64,000 nucleotides of DNA from Pseudomonas tructae (GCF_004214895.1 NZ_CP035952.1:1746501-1810500); one strand, 5' to 3'. Positions 15,364 through 24,194 are shown, numbered from the stretch's first letter. Translations and numbers: made by a program. The notes: generated from the letters alone by a model not told the origin.

Positions 15364-16813
15364 GAAAAATAACGGTGTGCCGGCGTCGCACCTGACAAAA
15401 AAGCGGCTGCTGTTGATTGGTACTTCGCAAGTACGCCCCTTCATTCTTGACGAGTCTGTAAAAACCGCAGAAGCCTTGGGCCTCGAGCTGATATTGCTCG
15501 ATAACGTCGAAGCGCGATTCATTTCAAAAAATGTGATTGCCGACAGCCACTTCATCGGTGCGCCCATCGACAACCATCAGCCCGAAACGACGCGTGCGAT
15601 CGTCGAAAGTGTCAGGCAAGCGACGCAGGGCAAGGTCGACGCAGTCATCACCTTCCTGAATCCATACGCCGAGCTTGCTGGCATGATGGTCGACGCTTTT
15701 CGTGCGTGCGGAAACAGCGGGGCCTCGGTCGCGGCCGCCCATACCAAATCGACAGCGCGCGAAATACTCTCGAAATTTCCGGATATTGCCACGCCCTATA
15801 GGGTGGTCAAGTCGATGGACGAGGCGGTCGCTGCCTACCATGAGATGGGGGGCGGTAAATTTGTAATGAAACCGATCCATGGAGGCGGATCGGCGCTGGT
15901 TGTCATCAATATCGATAGCGTGCAGAGAGTCGCCGAGGTTTATCAGGAAATCGATCTCGGTTTGCGTGAGTTCGCTTCACGTCCGGACGCCGGTGTGTTT
16001 CTGCTCGACCAGCACCCGGGCATCATGATGGAGCGACAGCTCGAAGGACATGAGGTCGACGTTGAGCTGGTATTGGAAAACGGATCGGTCAAGTTCTGGC
16101 ATGTTTCCGACAACCCCCCGACGGATATCCCGTATCCGGTGGAGAAGGGGGCATCCTATCCGTCGCAATTATCACCCGCCTGGCAAGAGGCGCTGGTCGA
16201 GGCGGCTGGCAAGGCCGTGCAGGCGCTAGGGCTCACGACCGCAAACATGCACGTGGAGATGATGGCTACCGCAGATGGGCCGCGGGTGCTCGAGGTCAAT
16301 GCGAGAATGGGCGGGGCATTCATCTGGCGCCTGATCAAGGCTGTCACGGGGGTCAACCTTGTAGAGCAGGGTATTCGCTCTGTCCTGGGGCTCGATGTTG
16401 TTGGTTACACGCAACCACAGCGAGTGGGTGATGTGCGCTACCTGGTTCCGGGTGCCACAGGTAGGATCGAGCGATTGGACGGGCTGGATGAGGCGCGCGA
16501 GGCACCTGGGGTTGATAGTGTCGTCAGGTTCAAGAAAGCCGGCGAGGATGTGCAACTGCTGCCCGATGACTTTTTCGGCTGGGTGGCAGCTGTTGGGGAC
16601 ACCCATGAGCAGGCTCAGGACGCTGTACTCGCTGCCATAGACACGATTCGTATCGGTATTCGTCAGGCAGATGGCACGTTGCTGGAGCAGACCGGCGCGT
16701 ACGCTCAGGAAAAGGTGGAGGTGCTCAACCTGCTCGCCCCTGAAGTGCGTGACGCGCCGCCATCAACCAAGGTCATGCCTCGAGTGCAGGCTTGCGAGGA
16801 GTTTGCTCAGTGA
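15356..16813 (+). CDS. ATP-grasp amino-acid/peptide ligase (first copy)
   Basis: A 485-residue ATP-grasp protein. The N-terminal Rossmann-like part (KKRLLLIGTSQVRPFILDES) is followed by the ATP-grasp core: GGGKFVMKPIHGGGSALV binds ATP, and LEVNARMGGAFIWRLI supplies the Mg-binding acidic residue and Asn. Such enzymes activate a carboxylate as an acyl phosphate and join it to an amine, as in BacD-type dipeptide ligases. The ATG at 15356 overlaps the preceding gene. The acceptor and donor are unknown. No adenylation or carrier domain lies nearby, so bond formation here is NRPS-independent. Confidence 0.85.
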   Translation: MPEKNNGVPASHLTKKRLLLIGTSQVRPFILDESVKTAEALGLELILLDNVEARFISKNVIADSHFIGAPIDNHQPETTRAIVESVRQATQGKVDAVITFLNPYAELAGMMVDAFRACGNSGASVAAAHTKSTAREILSKFPDIATPYRVVKSMDEAVAAYHEMGGGKFVMKPIHGGGSALVVINIDSVQRVAEVYQEIDLGLREFASRPDAGVFLLDQHPGIMMERQLEGHEVDVELVLENGSVKFWHVSDNPPTDIPYPVEKGASYPSQLSPAWQEALVEAAGKAVQALGLTTANMHVEMMATADGPRVLEVNARMGGAFIWRLIKAVTGVNLVEQGIRSVLGLDVVGYTQPQRVGDVRYLVPGATGRIERLDGLDEAREAPGVDSVVRFKKAGEDVQLLPDDFFGWVAAVGDTHEQAQDAVLAAIDTIRIGIRQADGTLLEQTGAYAQEKVEVLNLLAPEVRDAPPSTKVMPRVQACEEFAQ

Positions 16814-18291
16814 ACCACGTGAGCAACGAGGAGCCCGCCGACCCGGCGGGCTTGTTGGCCTTGAGTAGGGGGGCCGGCGGCGACTTGCTTGACCGAGCTG
16901 CAAGTCGTGGGCCTGAGCTTGATCGACTGGACAGGCGTGAACGGATACTGCGTGGGTATCTCTTCGGGCAGTTGGCGGTCATCGCGAATTTTGCGATCTA
17001 CTATTCGCTGTTTTCCCCTGTGGCCGCTGCGCTGGCGGGGGTTGGCGGCATGGGACAGGGCCGCTCCGTCTACTCGGCGGCTGTGGCGCTGTTTCAGCCG
17101 ATAGCCGGTGTATTGGCTGAGCGTATCGCGGTGAGAACCATACTGGTTGGCGGGTTTGCCTTGCGTGCCTTGATATGGGCCGTGATTTTGCCTTTTGGCT
17201 ATCTCGTACTGCCGTCGGCGGCGCCGCTGTTGTTGCTGTTCCTGGCGCTGATGCTCATCGATGGCGTGGTGGTCTCTATCGTCTCGTTGGTGGATATTGA
17301 TGAAGGCGGTCTGGATCTTCTGGGGCAGCAATATGATTTCCCGGTCGATGACGATCTGCGCAATCGCTATAACTCGATATACGAAGGGTTTGCTTCGGTG
17401 GGGCGAGTCATCATGGCGCCCTTGATGGCGACTTTGGGGCTGGTCATGGCCAGTGTCCTGAATTCTGCTGCCGATGCGCTGGTAATCGTCATGGCTCTGG
17501 GGTTCTTGTTGCCTGCCCTGGTCGGTGCCTTTTTCTATCTGCGCTACATACCGTCGGACCCTGTGTTGCCGCCAAGAGTGGTTGGAGCTTCGGCGCTTTC
17601 TGAAATCGCTGACATCTACGCGGGGCTGAGGTCGGGTTTGCAGCTTACGTGGCAAGTAAAGCGCATTCGATGGCGGATTCTGCTGAATTCAGCTGAGCGC
17701 GCCATCGAAGACTCGATGCTGCTCATCGTGCTGGCCACCTTTGCGTTGAAGGTCCTGGCGCCAGGGGATCTGGCGAAGGGCGCCTTCTATACGGCCTTGC
17801 TGATCGCCGTCGGAAAAGTGGGATCCATCATTTCGGCCTGGGCAATGCATAAATACTGGCGGGCATCTTCCGGAGCCGTGTCGCAGTGGCAGAGGTACAA
17901 GTTTTTCTTTCCCTTGGCATTCGCCGGCACACTGGCAACGGCATTGATGCCTGTCGCTGTACATGTTGCCCAGTCAGGCGCGTTGGCAATGGCTGCTGTG
18001 CTGGCGTCTTTATCGGCAATCCTCTTCAACTTGCTCTTTACTGCCTCTGCGCTGGGGTTCAGGAATCTGATGCAAGGTATTGTCAGCGAGGTCGGCGCCT
18101 CGGGGCGGATTCTTGGTATTCAGGGCATGTTCATAATGGGGACCAGTGCACTGGCCATCCTCGGCTTGTCAGCCATTTTTGCAACAATGACGCTATTGGC
18201 TGCCTTTATCACCACGTCAGCTATTTATATCGGCTATGGCATCGTGCAGTTGCTTCTAGGCCGCAGGTTGATTTTTTCCGGTGGCCATTGA
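16810..18291 (+). CDS. MFS transporter, probable product exporter
   Basis: About 493 residues from a GTG at 16810 that overlaps the previous stop (GTGA). After a polar N-terminal stretch of about 45 residues there are some 12 hydrophobic segments, with a central loop around residues 165-185 and another around 240-275. The family is the major facilitator superfamily; the ligand cannot be read from sequence. Coupling to the ligase gene argues for export of the pathway product or a precursor. Alternative start at 16819. Confidence 0.8.
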   Translation: MNHVSNEEPADPAGLLALSRGAGGDLLDRAASRGPELDRLDRRERILRGYLFGQLAVIANFAIYYSLFSPVAAALAGVGGMGQGRSVYSAAVALFQPIAGVLAERIAVRTILVGGFALRALIWAVILPFGYLVLPSAAPLLLLFLALMLIDGVVVSIVSLVDIDEGGLDLLGQQYDFPVDDDLRNRYNSIYEGFASVGRVIMAPLMATLGLVMASVLNSAADALVIVMALGFLLPALVGAFFYLRYIPSDPVLPPRVVGASALSEIADIYAGLRSGLQLTWQVKRIRWRILLNSAERAIEDSMLLIVLATFALKVLAPGDLAKGAFYTALLIAVGKVGSIISAWAMHKYWRASSGAVSQWQRYKFFFPLAFAGTLATALMPVAVHVAQSGALAMAAVLASLSAILFNLLFTASALGFRNLMQGIVSEVGASGRILGIQGMFIMGTSALAILGLSAIFATMTLLAAFITTSAIYIGYGIVQLLLGRRLIFSGGH

Positions 18292-18447
18292 AGGGCTGTC
18301 TGCCAAGACGAGAACTTGGGTACATAGACGGTGAGGCGGCCATTCCCGTGATGGAGGTGTTGTGCTTGCAGTGGGATGGGGCTGCAGGCAATGAGTTGTC
18401 GTTTCAAGTCATCCGCTCTCAGGACACACAGGCAAAAGGAAAGGCAT

Positions 18448-19428
18448 ATGTGGAAGCAGAATATTCTCGAGACCATTGGCAATACGCCCATGGTGAAACT
18501 CAACAAGATCGTCAGCCACATTCCTGCCACGGTGCTGGCAAAAGTGGAGACGTTCAACCCTGGGAACTCGATCAAGGATCGAATGGCCTTGCGGATGATC
18601 GAGGACGCGGAAAAAGCGGGTTTGTTGAAACCAGGGGGCACTATTATCGAGGGGACGAGCGGGAATACTGGCATGGGCCTGGCGATTGCCTCGGTGATCA
18701 AGGGATACCGGTGTATTTTCACCACCACCGACAAGCAGTCGCGAGAAAAGGTTGATGCCTTGAGGGCGCTGGGTGCCGAAGTTATCGTTTGCCCGACGGA
18801 TGTCGAGCCAGATGACCCACGCTCCTACTATTCGGTCTCTTCACGACTTGAGCAGGAAATTCCGAACTCTTGGAAACCGAACCAGTACGACAACCCCAGT
18901 AACGCGCTTGCCCATTATGAAACAACGGGGCCAGAAATTTTCCAGCAAACCAACGGTCGAGTCACGCACTTGGTGGTTGGCGTTGGCACGGGTGGAACGA
19001 TCAGTGGCACCGGGCGTTACCTGAAAGAAAAAAACCCACACTTGAAAGTGTGGGGTATCGACACCTATGGTTCGGTATTCAAGAAGTACAAGGACACCGG
19101 AGTTTTTGACAAAGAGGAGATCTTCCCTTATGTGACCGAAGGCATAGGCGAGGATTTTCTACCCGAGAATGTCGACTTTTCGATCATTGATCATTTCGAA
19201 AAGGTGACGGACAAGGATGCGGCACTGATGACGCGCGAAATCTCGCGGCAAGAAGGTATTTTTGTCGGCAACTCGGCGGGGGCCGCGCTGGCGGGGTTGG
19301 TGCAGATGGCCGACCAACTTACTGAAGAAGATGTCGTGGTTGTGATATTTCACGATCACGGAACGCGCTACCTTGGGAAAATGTTCAACGATGAGTGGAT
19401 GTTAAAAAAAGAATATATTGCCGTTTAG
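18448..19428 (+). CDS. PLP-dependent beta-replacing enzyme, cystathionine beta-synthase/cysteine synthase type
   Basis: A 326-residue fold-type II PLP enzyme. NPGNSIKDRMAL carries the Schiff-base Lys K43, EGTSGNTGMGLA binds the substrate carboxylate, and [13 protein letters not shown] the phosphate. EGIGEDFLPENVD and FVGNSAGAALAG resemble cystathionine beta-synthase, but the regulatory CBS domains are absent. Members replace the beta substituent of serine or an O-acylserine with a thiol or amine. AAAGGAAAGG precedes the ATG at 18448. The nucleophile here is unknown; formation of a 2,3-diaminopropionate-type or thioether amino acid is possible. It is separate from the housekeeping cysM at 50953. 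Confidence 0.85.
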   Translation: MWKQNILETIGNTPMVKLNKIVSHIPATVLAKVETFNPGNSIKDRMALRMIEDAEKAGLLKPGGTIIEGTSGNTGMGLAIASVIKGYRCIFTTTDKQSREKVDALRALGAEVIVCPTDVEPDDPRSYYSVSSRLEQEIPNSWKPNQYDNPSNALAHYETTGPEIFQQTNGRVTHLVVGVGTGGTISGTGRYLKEKNPHLKVWGIDTYGSVFKKYKDTGVFDKEEIFPYVTEGIGEDFLPENVDFSIIDHFEKVTDKDAALMTREISRQEGIFVGNSAGAALAGLVQMADQLTEEDVVVVIFHDHGTRYLGKMFNDEWMLKKEYIAV

Positions 19429-19483
19429 TCAGTGCCGGGCCGGTTAGACCAGCCTGTCGGTTCGTGGTGACGACCCTGATACG

Positions 19484-19511
19484 TTGAAAACACTATCGCG
19501 CTCGGTATAGG
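19484..19511 (+). promoter_or_regulatory. Possible sigma-70 promoter for the second half of the cluster
   Basis: TTGAAA (19484-19489) and TATAGG (19506-19511) are separated by 16 bp in the 235-bp gap before the aminomutase gene. If real, the cluster has at least two transcription units. Pattern match only. Confidence 0.35.
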
Positions 19512-19663
19512 GAATACCGCCATGCGATCGTCGGGGTCCATCCATAGCGTTAGCTAAAACACCTAAAGTCATGCGCGGCAGGGGGGCGTTCGTAAGCGCT
19601 GCCCACGCAAGCCTGCCTGCCGGGAACATGACGCTCATGGTTATTTCACTGGAGGCTTCAGGG

Positions 19664-20818
19664 ATGTCCGTCTTCGAAAACACTATTTACCCCGTTGGCA
19701 ATTGGAGTGATTGGCGCTGGCAACAGAAGAATGCGATACGTGATGAATTGACACTTCGAGAGCGCTGTGGCGGTTGGCAGGCAGAGGTGACGACGCGCAT
19801 CGAGCACAATCTGCAAAGTCGCAAGATGCAAGTAACGCCTTACTATATTGAATTGATTAAAAAGTCGCTGGATGATACCCCCATCACCGAGCATCCTTTG
19901 TGGCGGCAGGTCGTTCCTTATTGGGACGACAATGCAGTTGGCGGATACGATGGTGCGTCGGAGAACTGGGAGTTGCATCATGAGATGAAAACGCCCATTT
20001 GCCAGCATAAATATGATAATCGCGTCATCCTGCGGATGACCAATACCTGCAATGCCTATTGCCAGTTTTGTTTCGAAGCCCTGCGTACCTTGCAAGTGAG
20101 TTCGGACAAGGCCAACGCCAACACTCACTCATTCCTGGACTCCCTGGAGTACATCCGTAATAACCCGGCGATCGAGGAGGTCATTCTCAGTGGCGGCGAC
20201 CCGCTGATGCTCGCGGATCGCAAACTTGAGGAAAATCTGGCGGCGTTACGCGCGATCAGGGATGACTTGCTGATTCGTGTGCATTCAAGGGCATTGAGTT
20301 TCAATCCATTTCGGGTCACTGATGAGTTGGTGGCCATGCTGGCCAAGTATAAGGTCAACGCCTTTGGTGTGCATGTCTGTCATCCGCTGGAACTCAGCGC
20401 GGACTTCAAGGAGGCGGTTGCGAAAATTCGCAGTGCCGTGCCTATTGTGTTTTCCAATATGCCATTGTTGCGTGGCGTCAATGATAATGAAGACACACTG
20501 CGTACCTTGTTCATCGAGTTGTACCGCATGGGGGTAAAGCCCTACTATCTTTATCATTTCATGCCGTTTTCGCCGGGCGCCTCCGAGTACAAGGCATCCA
20601 TTAAAGAGGCGATTGCCATCATGGACCGGCTCAAGCGCCGTGTCTCCAATATTGCGTTGCCTGAGTATGTACTTCCGCACGCGCAGGGGAAGTTTACCGT
20701 GCCGCTGGTTGATGTTGAGCGCCCTGAGGATCTTCCTCGTTTTGAGGTTTCCGACGGCCAGCGCTATTACACGTTCAAGAACTGGCAGGGGCAATGGTGC
20801 CGCTGGCATGACGTGTAA
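19664..20818 (+). CDS. Radical SAM 2,3-aminomutase (lysine 2,3-aminomutase family), altered substrate pocket
   Basis: A 384-residue protein starting at ATG 19664, which has GGAGG 8 bp upstream. The 4Fe-4S ligands are C129, C133 and C136 (CNAYCQFC); SGGDPLML follows, and the PLP lysine is K343 (AQGKFTVP). Aligned with clostridial lysine 2,3-aminomutase as I recall it, the two Asp that bind the lysine side-chain ammonium (D293 in YVCD, D330 in VVDAPGG) correspond to M300 and P338. It lacks the long C-terminal tail of the clostridial enzyme. It should move an alpha-amino group to the beta position of an amino acid other than lysine. Confidence 0.85.
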   Translation: MSVFENTIYPVGNWSDWRWQQKNAIRDELTLRERCGGWQAEVTTRIEHNLQSRKMQVTPYYIELIKKSLDDTPITEHPLWRQVVPYWDDNAVGGYDGASENWELHHEMKTPICQHKYDNRVILRMTNTCNAYCQFCFEALRTLQVSSDKANANTHSFLDSLEYIRNNPAIEEVILSGGDPLMLADRKLEENLAALRAIRDDLLIRVHSRALSFNPFRVTDELVAMLAKYKVNAFGVHVCHPLELSADFKEAVAKIRSAVPIVFSNMPLLRGVNDNEDTLRTLFIELYRMGVKPYYLYHFMPFSPGASEYKASIKEAIAIMDRLKRRVSNIALPEYVLPHAQGKFTVPLVDVERPEDLPRFEVSDGQRYYTFKNWQGQWCRWHDV

Positions 20819-20845
20819 CTTTCATCTACCAGGCGGTGACTAACC

Positions 20846-22219
20846 ATGAAGCAAGATGCCATTCTTTTCATTGATATCGATGACGGGCCTTCTATTCGCT
20901 ATCAGTATCGTGACCCTCATTTCGCCGCGGCGCGTGCGCTGGGCCTTACGTGTTTAACTGCCGGTGTGTCGGGGCGTGATCATCTTCAGCGCCTTGAGTA
21001 TCAAGGCGGTGAGTATTTTTTGCTGGCGGATTTAAGCGAAGCGGCCATCGTCAACTTGGTAGGCTCGCTGGGCGATCGATACACGGTTCGCGCGATTTTT
21101 TGTTACGCCGGGCATGCTTCCGCACGAGGCGACGTGGGCTGTATTGTTGCTCGCGCCTCGCAGACCTTGGGTTTGGTCTATTCCAACCCCGACGCTATAG
21201 CGGCATGCAATAACAAGTTCCTGATGCGCCAGGTGCTACAGAACAAGCAATTGCGCTCCGTCCCTTTTGCGCTGTGCAACAACGAGCAAATGCTGGCGGC
21301 CGGTGCCGCCCGCGTGGGTTACCCGCTGATTGCCAAACCGGCTTTCGGCGGCGCCTCGGCGTTTATCAAGAAATGTGCTGATTGGGCCGAGTTGCGTGCC
21401 CACTATCAGCAGTATCTCGCGCAACACGATACCTCTGGCTGTGCTGACTTCTACGGTTATGCCCATATGCTCCATGACGAGGAGGGCGCCGCGCTGGAGT
21501 ACATTCCCGGCCGGAGCATCTTGCTGGAAGGCTATATCGAGGGGGTCGAGGGCACGGTGGAGTGCGTGATCGTCGGCGACCGGGTCCACCCCGTGTTGAT
21601 CAACGAAAAGTTGTTGTTGACGGCGCGCAGCGGGACGATCCTGGAAAATCTGCTCATCACGCCACCGACCTCTTTCAGCGAACAACAGTGCGCGCATATT
21701 CGCCAGTACGCCAAGGATTGTCTGCAGGCCATAGGCATGACCAACGCCATCGTCCACCTGGAGTTTCGTCTGACCGAAGCCGGACCTGTGGTCATCGAAA
21801 TCAACTCGCGCCTAGGAGGCCTGTACGTCAACGCCGCTCTTCGTGATCTGGCGGGGGTGGACCCCTATCAGTTGTATGTGTCGTTGCTGCTGGGCGACTC
21901 ACGCGTCGCTGAGGGGCTGCAGGCGCGAGCACAGCGCGCGGCTGATTCGACGCAACATTATGCAATGTTGGCTCTCTACCCCGAGCACAGTGGTTACTTC
22001 CGAGGGGTCCAAGGGGAGGATTATCTCAAGGGCAATGAGTCGATAGTGGAATATGCGCAGCAGGCACCGGGTAGTTACCTGGATGCTGAAGTCGAAGAGC
22101 ATTACTTGCTCAAGTGCTGGGCCCACGTCGAGGATGCGGCGGCTGCTTCGGTATTGCATGATGCGCTTGTGCGGCAGGTGCGGCCGGTCATCGAACAATC
22201 TGTCGGGAGGATCGCATGA
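20846..22219 (+). CDS. ATP-grasp amino-acid/peptide ligase (second copy)
   Basis: A 457-residue ATP-grasp enzyme, clearly distinct in sequence from the first. CNNKFLMRQVL leads into the ATP-grasp core GYPLIAKPAFGGASAFIKK, then LLEGYIEGVEGTVECV and the metal site HLEFRLTEAGPVVIEINSRL. It is like BacD/carnosine-synthase-type ligases that couple amino acids through an acyl phosphate. It begins 27 bp after the aminomutase gene and its stop overlaps the next start. Two ligases imply a product with two peptide or amide bonds, or ligation and later trimming. Confidence 0.87.
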   Translation: MKQDAILFIDIDDGPSIRYQYRDPHFAAARALGLTCLTAGVSGRDHLQRLEYQGGEYFLLADLSEAAIVNLVGSLGDRYTVRAIFCYAGHASARGDVGCIVARASQTLGLVYSNPDAIAACNNKFLMRQVLQNKQLRSVPFALCNNEQMLAAGAARVGYPLIAKPAFGGASAFIKKCADWAELRAHYQQYLAQHDTSGCADFYGYAHMLHDEEGAALEYIPGRSILLEGYIEGVEGTVECVIVGDRVHPVLINEKLLLTARSGTILENLLITPPTSFSEQQCAHIRQYAKDCLQAIGMTNAIVHLEFRLTEAGPVVIEINSRLGGLYVNAALRDLAGVDPYQLYVSLLLGDSRVAEGLQARAQRAADSTQHYAMLALYPEHSGYFRGVQGEDYLKGNESIVEYAQQAPGSYLDAEVEEHYLLKCWAHVEDAAAASVLHDALVRQVRPVIEQSVGRIA

Positions 22220-22944
22220 TGGATCTCTCACCGATATCGAGTAGCCTGCAGCAGCATCACTATTGCCATGTGCCGGATTTTCGGGAGTTGATCGATATCC
22301 CGCCGGCGGCCGCGGAGAGTTTTCGTGCGCACTGGGAGGATCTGGTGCGCGATGAGGCCTTCAAGGACTACACCTACCGCGAACGGCGTATCTTGCGCTA
22401 TCGTCTGCTGCCTTCGCGGCAACTGGAAATGAACACAAACCCCGCGTTCGAATCACCTGTCACCTATGCGGTCAACTACCGCAAAGGGGTGAACATGCTG
22501 AGTTATGCGCAGGCGTCTTTTATCGCTCATCCGGTCTTGCAGCAGCTCGTCGCGGCAGACATCGCCATACTCGAGCCCTACTTGGGCGATCATGCTTACT
22601 CGATCGATATTCACCAGTTTCGCGTGATTGCGCAGGGGCAATCCAGTAGCCCGACCACGTCAGGTATCCATCAAGATGGGCTGGATTGGGTATTCATGCA
22701 TTTTGTCGACGCGTGCAATACGACGCCGGTCGTGTCCAATATCTACTTGAATGAAAAAGCTGAAAGCCGGGTGTTGAGTGTGCCCATGACCCGCTTCCTG
22801 GAAACCCTGGTGGTCGAAGATCGCATTGCCTATCACCAGGCCGGGGACGTTCAGCAACTGTCCGCCGAGGCGCCTGCCTGGCGCGATATTCTTGTGCTTG
22901 GCGTGCGTCGCGAGCACAGCGATGCCGAGCGGGGTGCCTGCTGA
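22216..22944 (+). CDS. Fe(II)/2-oxoglutarate amino-acid hydroxylase, isoleucine-dioxygenase (2OG-Fe_Oxy_2) type
   Basis: A 242-residue protein (241 if the second ATG at 22219 is used; GGGAGG suits either). The family pattern QFRVIAQ...GIHQDGLDW...RIAYHQAG...RDILVLGVRR gives iron ligands H152, D154 and H207 and the 2-oxoglutarate Arg R223. Known members hydroxylate free aliphatic amino acids such as isoleucine, leucine and methionine. It overlaps the preceding ligase gene and abuts the MFS gene through TGATG. It is unrelated in fold subgroup to the BesD-like enzyme upstream. Confidence 0.82.
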   Translation: MMDLSPISSSLQQHHYCHVPDFRELIDIPPAAAESFRAHWEDLVRDEAFKDYTYRERRILRYRLLPSRQLEMNTNPAFESPVTYAVNYRKGVNMLSYAQASFIAHPVLQQLVAADIAILEPYLGDHAYSIDIHQFRVIAQGQSSSPTTSGIHQDGLDWVFMHFVDACNTTPVVSNIYLNEKAESRVLSVPMTRFLETLVVEDRIAYHQAGDVQQLSAEAPAWRDILVLGVRREHSDAERGAC

Positions 22945-24194
22945 TGTCAGACATTGCGCTAGTGCTTTCCAGACGCAATGCGCGCCTGGTGATTTTCGCC
23001 AGGGGCGCCTCGGATTTCGGTGCGTTTCTCAATATGGTCGCACTGGCCACCTATGTCTATTGGCTCAGCCAGAGCGTGGTTTTCGTCAGCGTATTTCTCG
23101 CATGTCGAGTCACCGGTGGCGTCGTTGCCAGCGTGTTCGGGGTGATGTTCTTCCGACGTTTTACCGGTCGAGGTCCGCTGGCAGGCCTGGATTTCTTCAG
23201 GGCGTTATTGTTGTTGCCATTGCTGTTCTTGTTGCCAGCTCATCAACTGACGATCCTGCCCTTTGTCGCGTTTGGCATTGGTGTGGCGAACTCGCTGTTT
23301 GCAATTGGCATCAATAGCCAGTTGCCCACATGGATTGCGCCTAGCCAGAGGGTGGCCACCAATGCATGGTTGACGTCGGCTGCGGCTACAGGCGCCATCT
23401 TTGGCAGTCTGGTCTCGGGGTTGCTGATTGCGGCGGGAGGATTCGCCGCGGTGCTGGCTGCCAACATCGCGACTTATGTCATCGCCGCCTGCTTGATCTT
23501 GCCATTGCGTGCCCTGTTCAGCGCAACCGCCGCGCCACGCCGGGCACTGAGTGCCGAGTGGCGCGAGTTGAGCAAGGGCTTGCGCGGCGTGCCTGTGTTG
23601 GCCGCCATGCTCCTCGTCACGATGCTCGATACCCTGGGTAGCGCCGCGCATAACGTCGGTTTTCCGGTGTTGTCCGAGTACATCTCGCCTGACGTTGCCA
23701 AGACGGTCATGGGCTACCTGTTGGCCGTTTGGGCGTGTGGCAAGTTCGTGGGCGCGCGCGTGGCCAGTCGGATGCTGAGAAATCGTGGCAACCCAGGTAT
23801 GGAACGCCTGTTCCTGGCTGGGGTGGCGTTGATGTCCAGTGGATTTATCTTGACGTTTCAGCAAGCCGAACTGTGGATCGCGCTACTGGCCGTCATATGG
23901 GCCGGGGTCGGTGACGGGTTGGCGGAAGTGGCATTGTTATCACGCGCGCAGCGTGAGCCCGACACGTTGCGCTTGCCATTGTTCAGCCTGTTGACCCTGA
24001 TTCAAATGGCGGGCTTCGGTGTGGGCATGCTGCTGGTCGGACCGTTTTATGTGATCTGGCCCCCGGCCAAGGTGATCATCCTGTTCCACGGCTTGCCGCT
24101 AACTGCGGTCATTGTCACGGCGGTATGGTTGTATTTCAGGCATCGAGCGGCCTTATCGAAAACCATCAGTCCGCAATACGCTGAGCAAGAGTGA
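22944..24194 (+). CDS. MFS transporter (second), last gene of the cluster
   Basis: A 416-residue, 12-segment major facilitator with the short N-terminus MSDIALVLSRRNARLVIFAR typical of MFS efflux proteins of the enterobactin-exporter/macrolide-efflux branch. The start overlaps the previous stop by one base (TGATG). A strong terminator follows within 4 bp. Together with the first MFS gene, it suggests separate export of product and intermediate, or export plus uptake. Confidence 0.85.
   Translation: MSDIALVLSRRNARLVIFARGASDFGAFLNMVALATYVYWLSQSVVFVSVFLACRVTGGVVASVFGVMFFRRFTGRGPLAGLDFFRALLLLPLLFLLPAHQLTILPFVAFGIGVANSLFAIGINSQLPTWIAPSQRVATNAWLTSAAATGAIFGSLVSGLLIAAGGFAAVLAANIATYVIAACLILPLRALFSATAAPRRALSAEWRELSKGLRGVPVLAAMLLVTMLDTLGSAAHNVGFPVLSEYISPDVAKTVMGYLLAVWACGKFVGARVASRMLRNRGNPGMERLFLAGVALMSSGFILTFQQAELWIALLAVIWAGVGDGLAEVALLSRAQREPDTLRLPLFSLLTLIQMAGFGVGMLLVGPFYVIWPPAKVIILFHGLPLTAVIVTAVWLYFRHRAALSKTISPQYAEQE

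Noticed and set aside
23205..23864. Minus-strand frame inside the second cluster MFS gene
   Set aside because: His/Gln/Arg-rich shadow of a transmembrane coding sequence.
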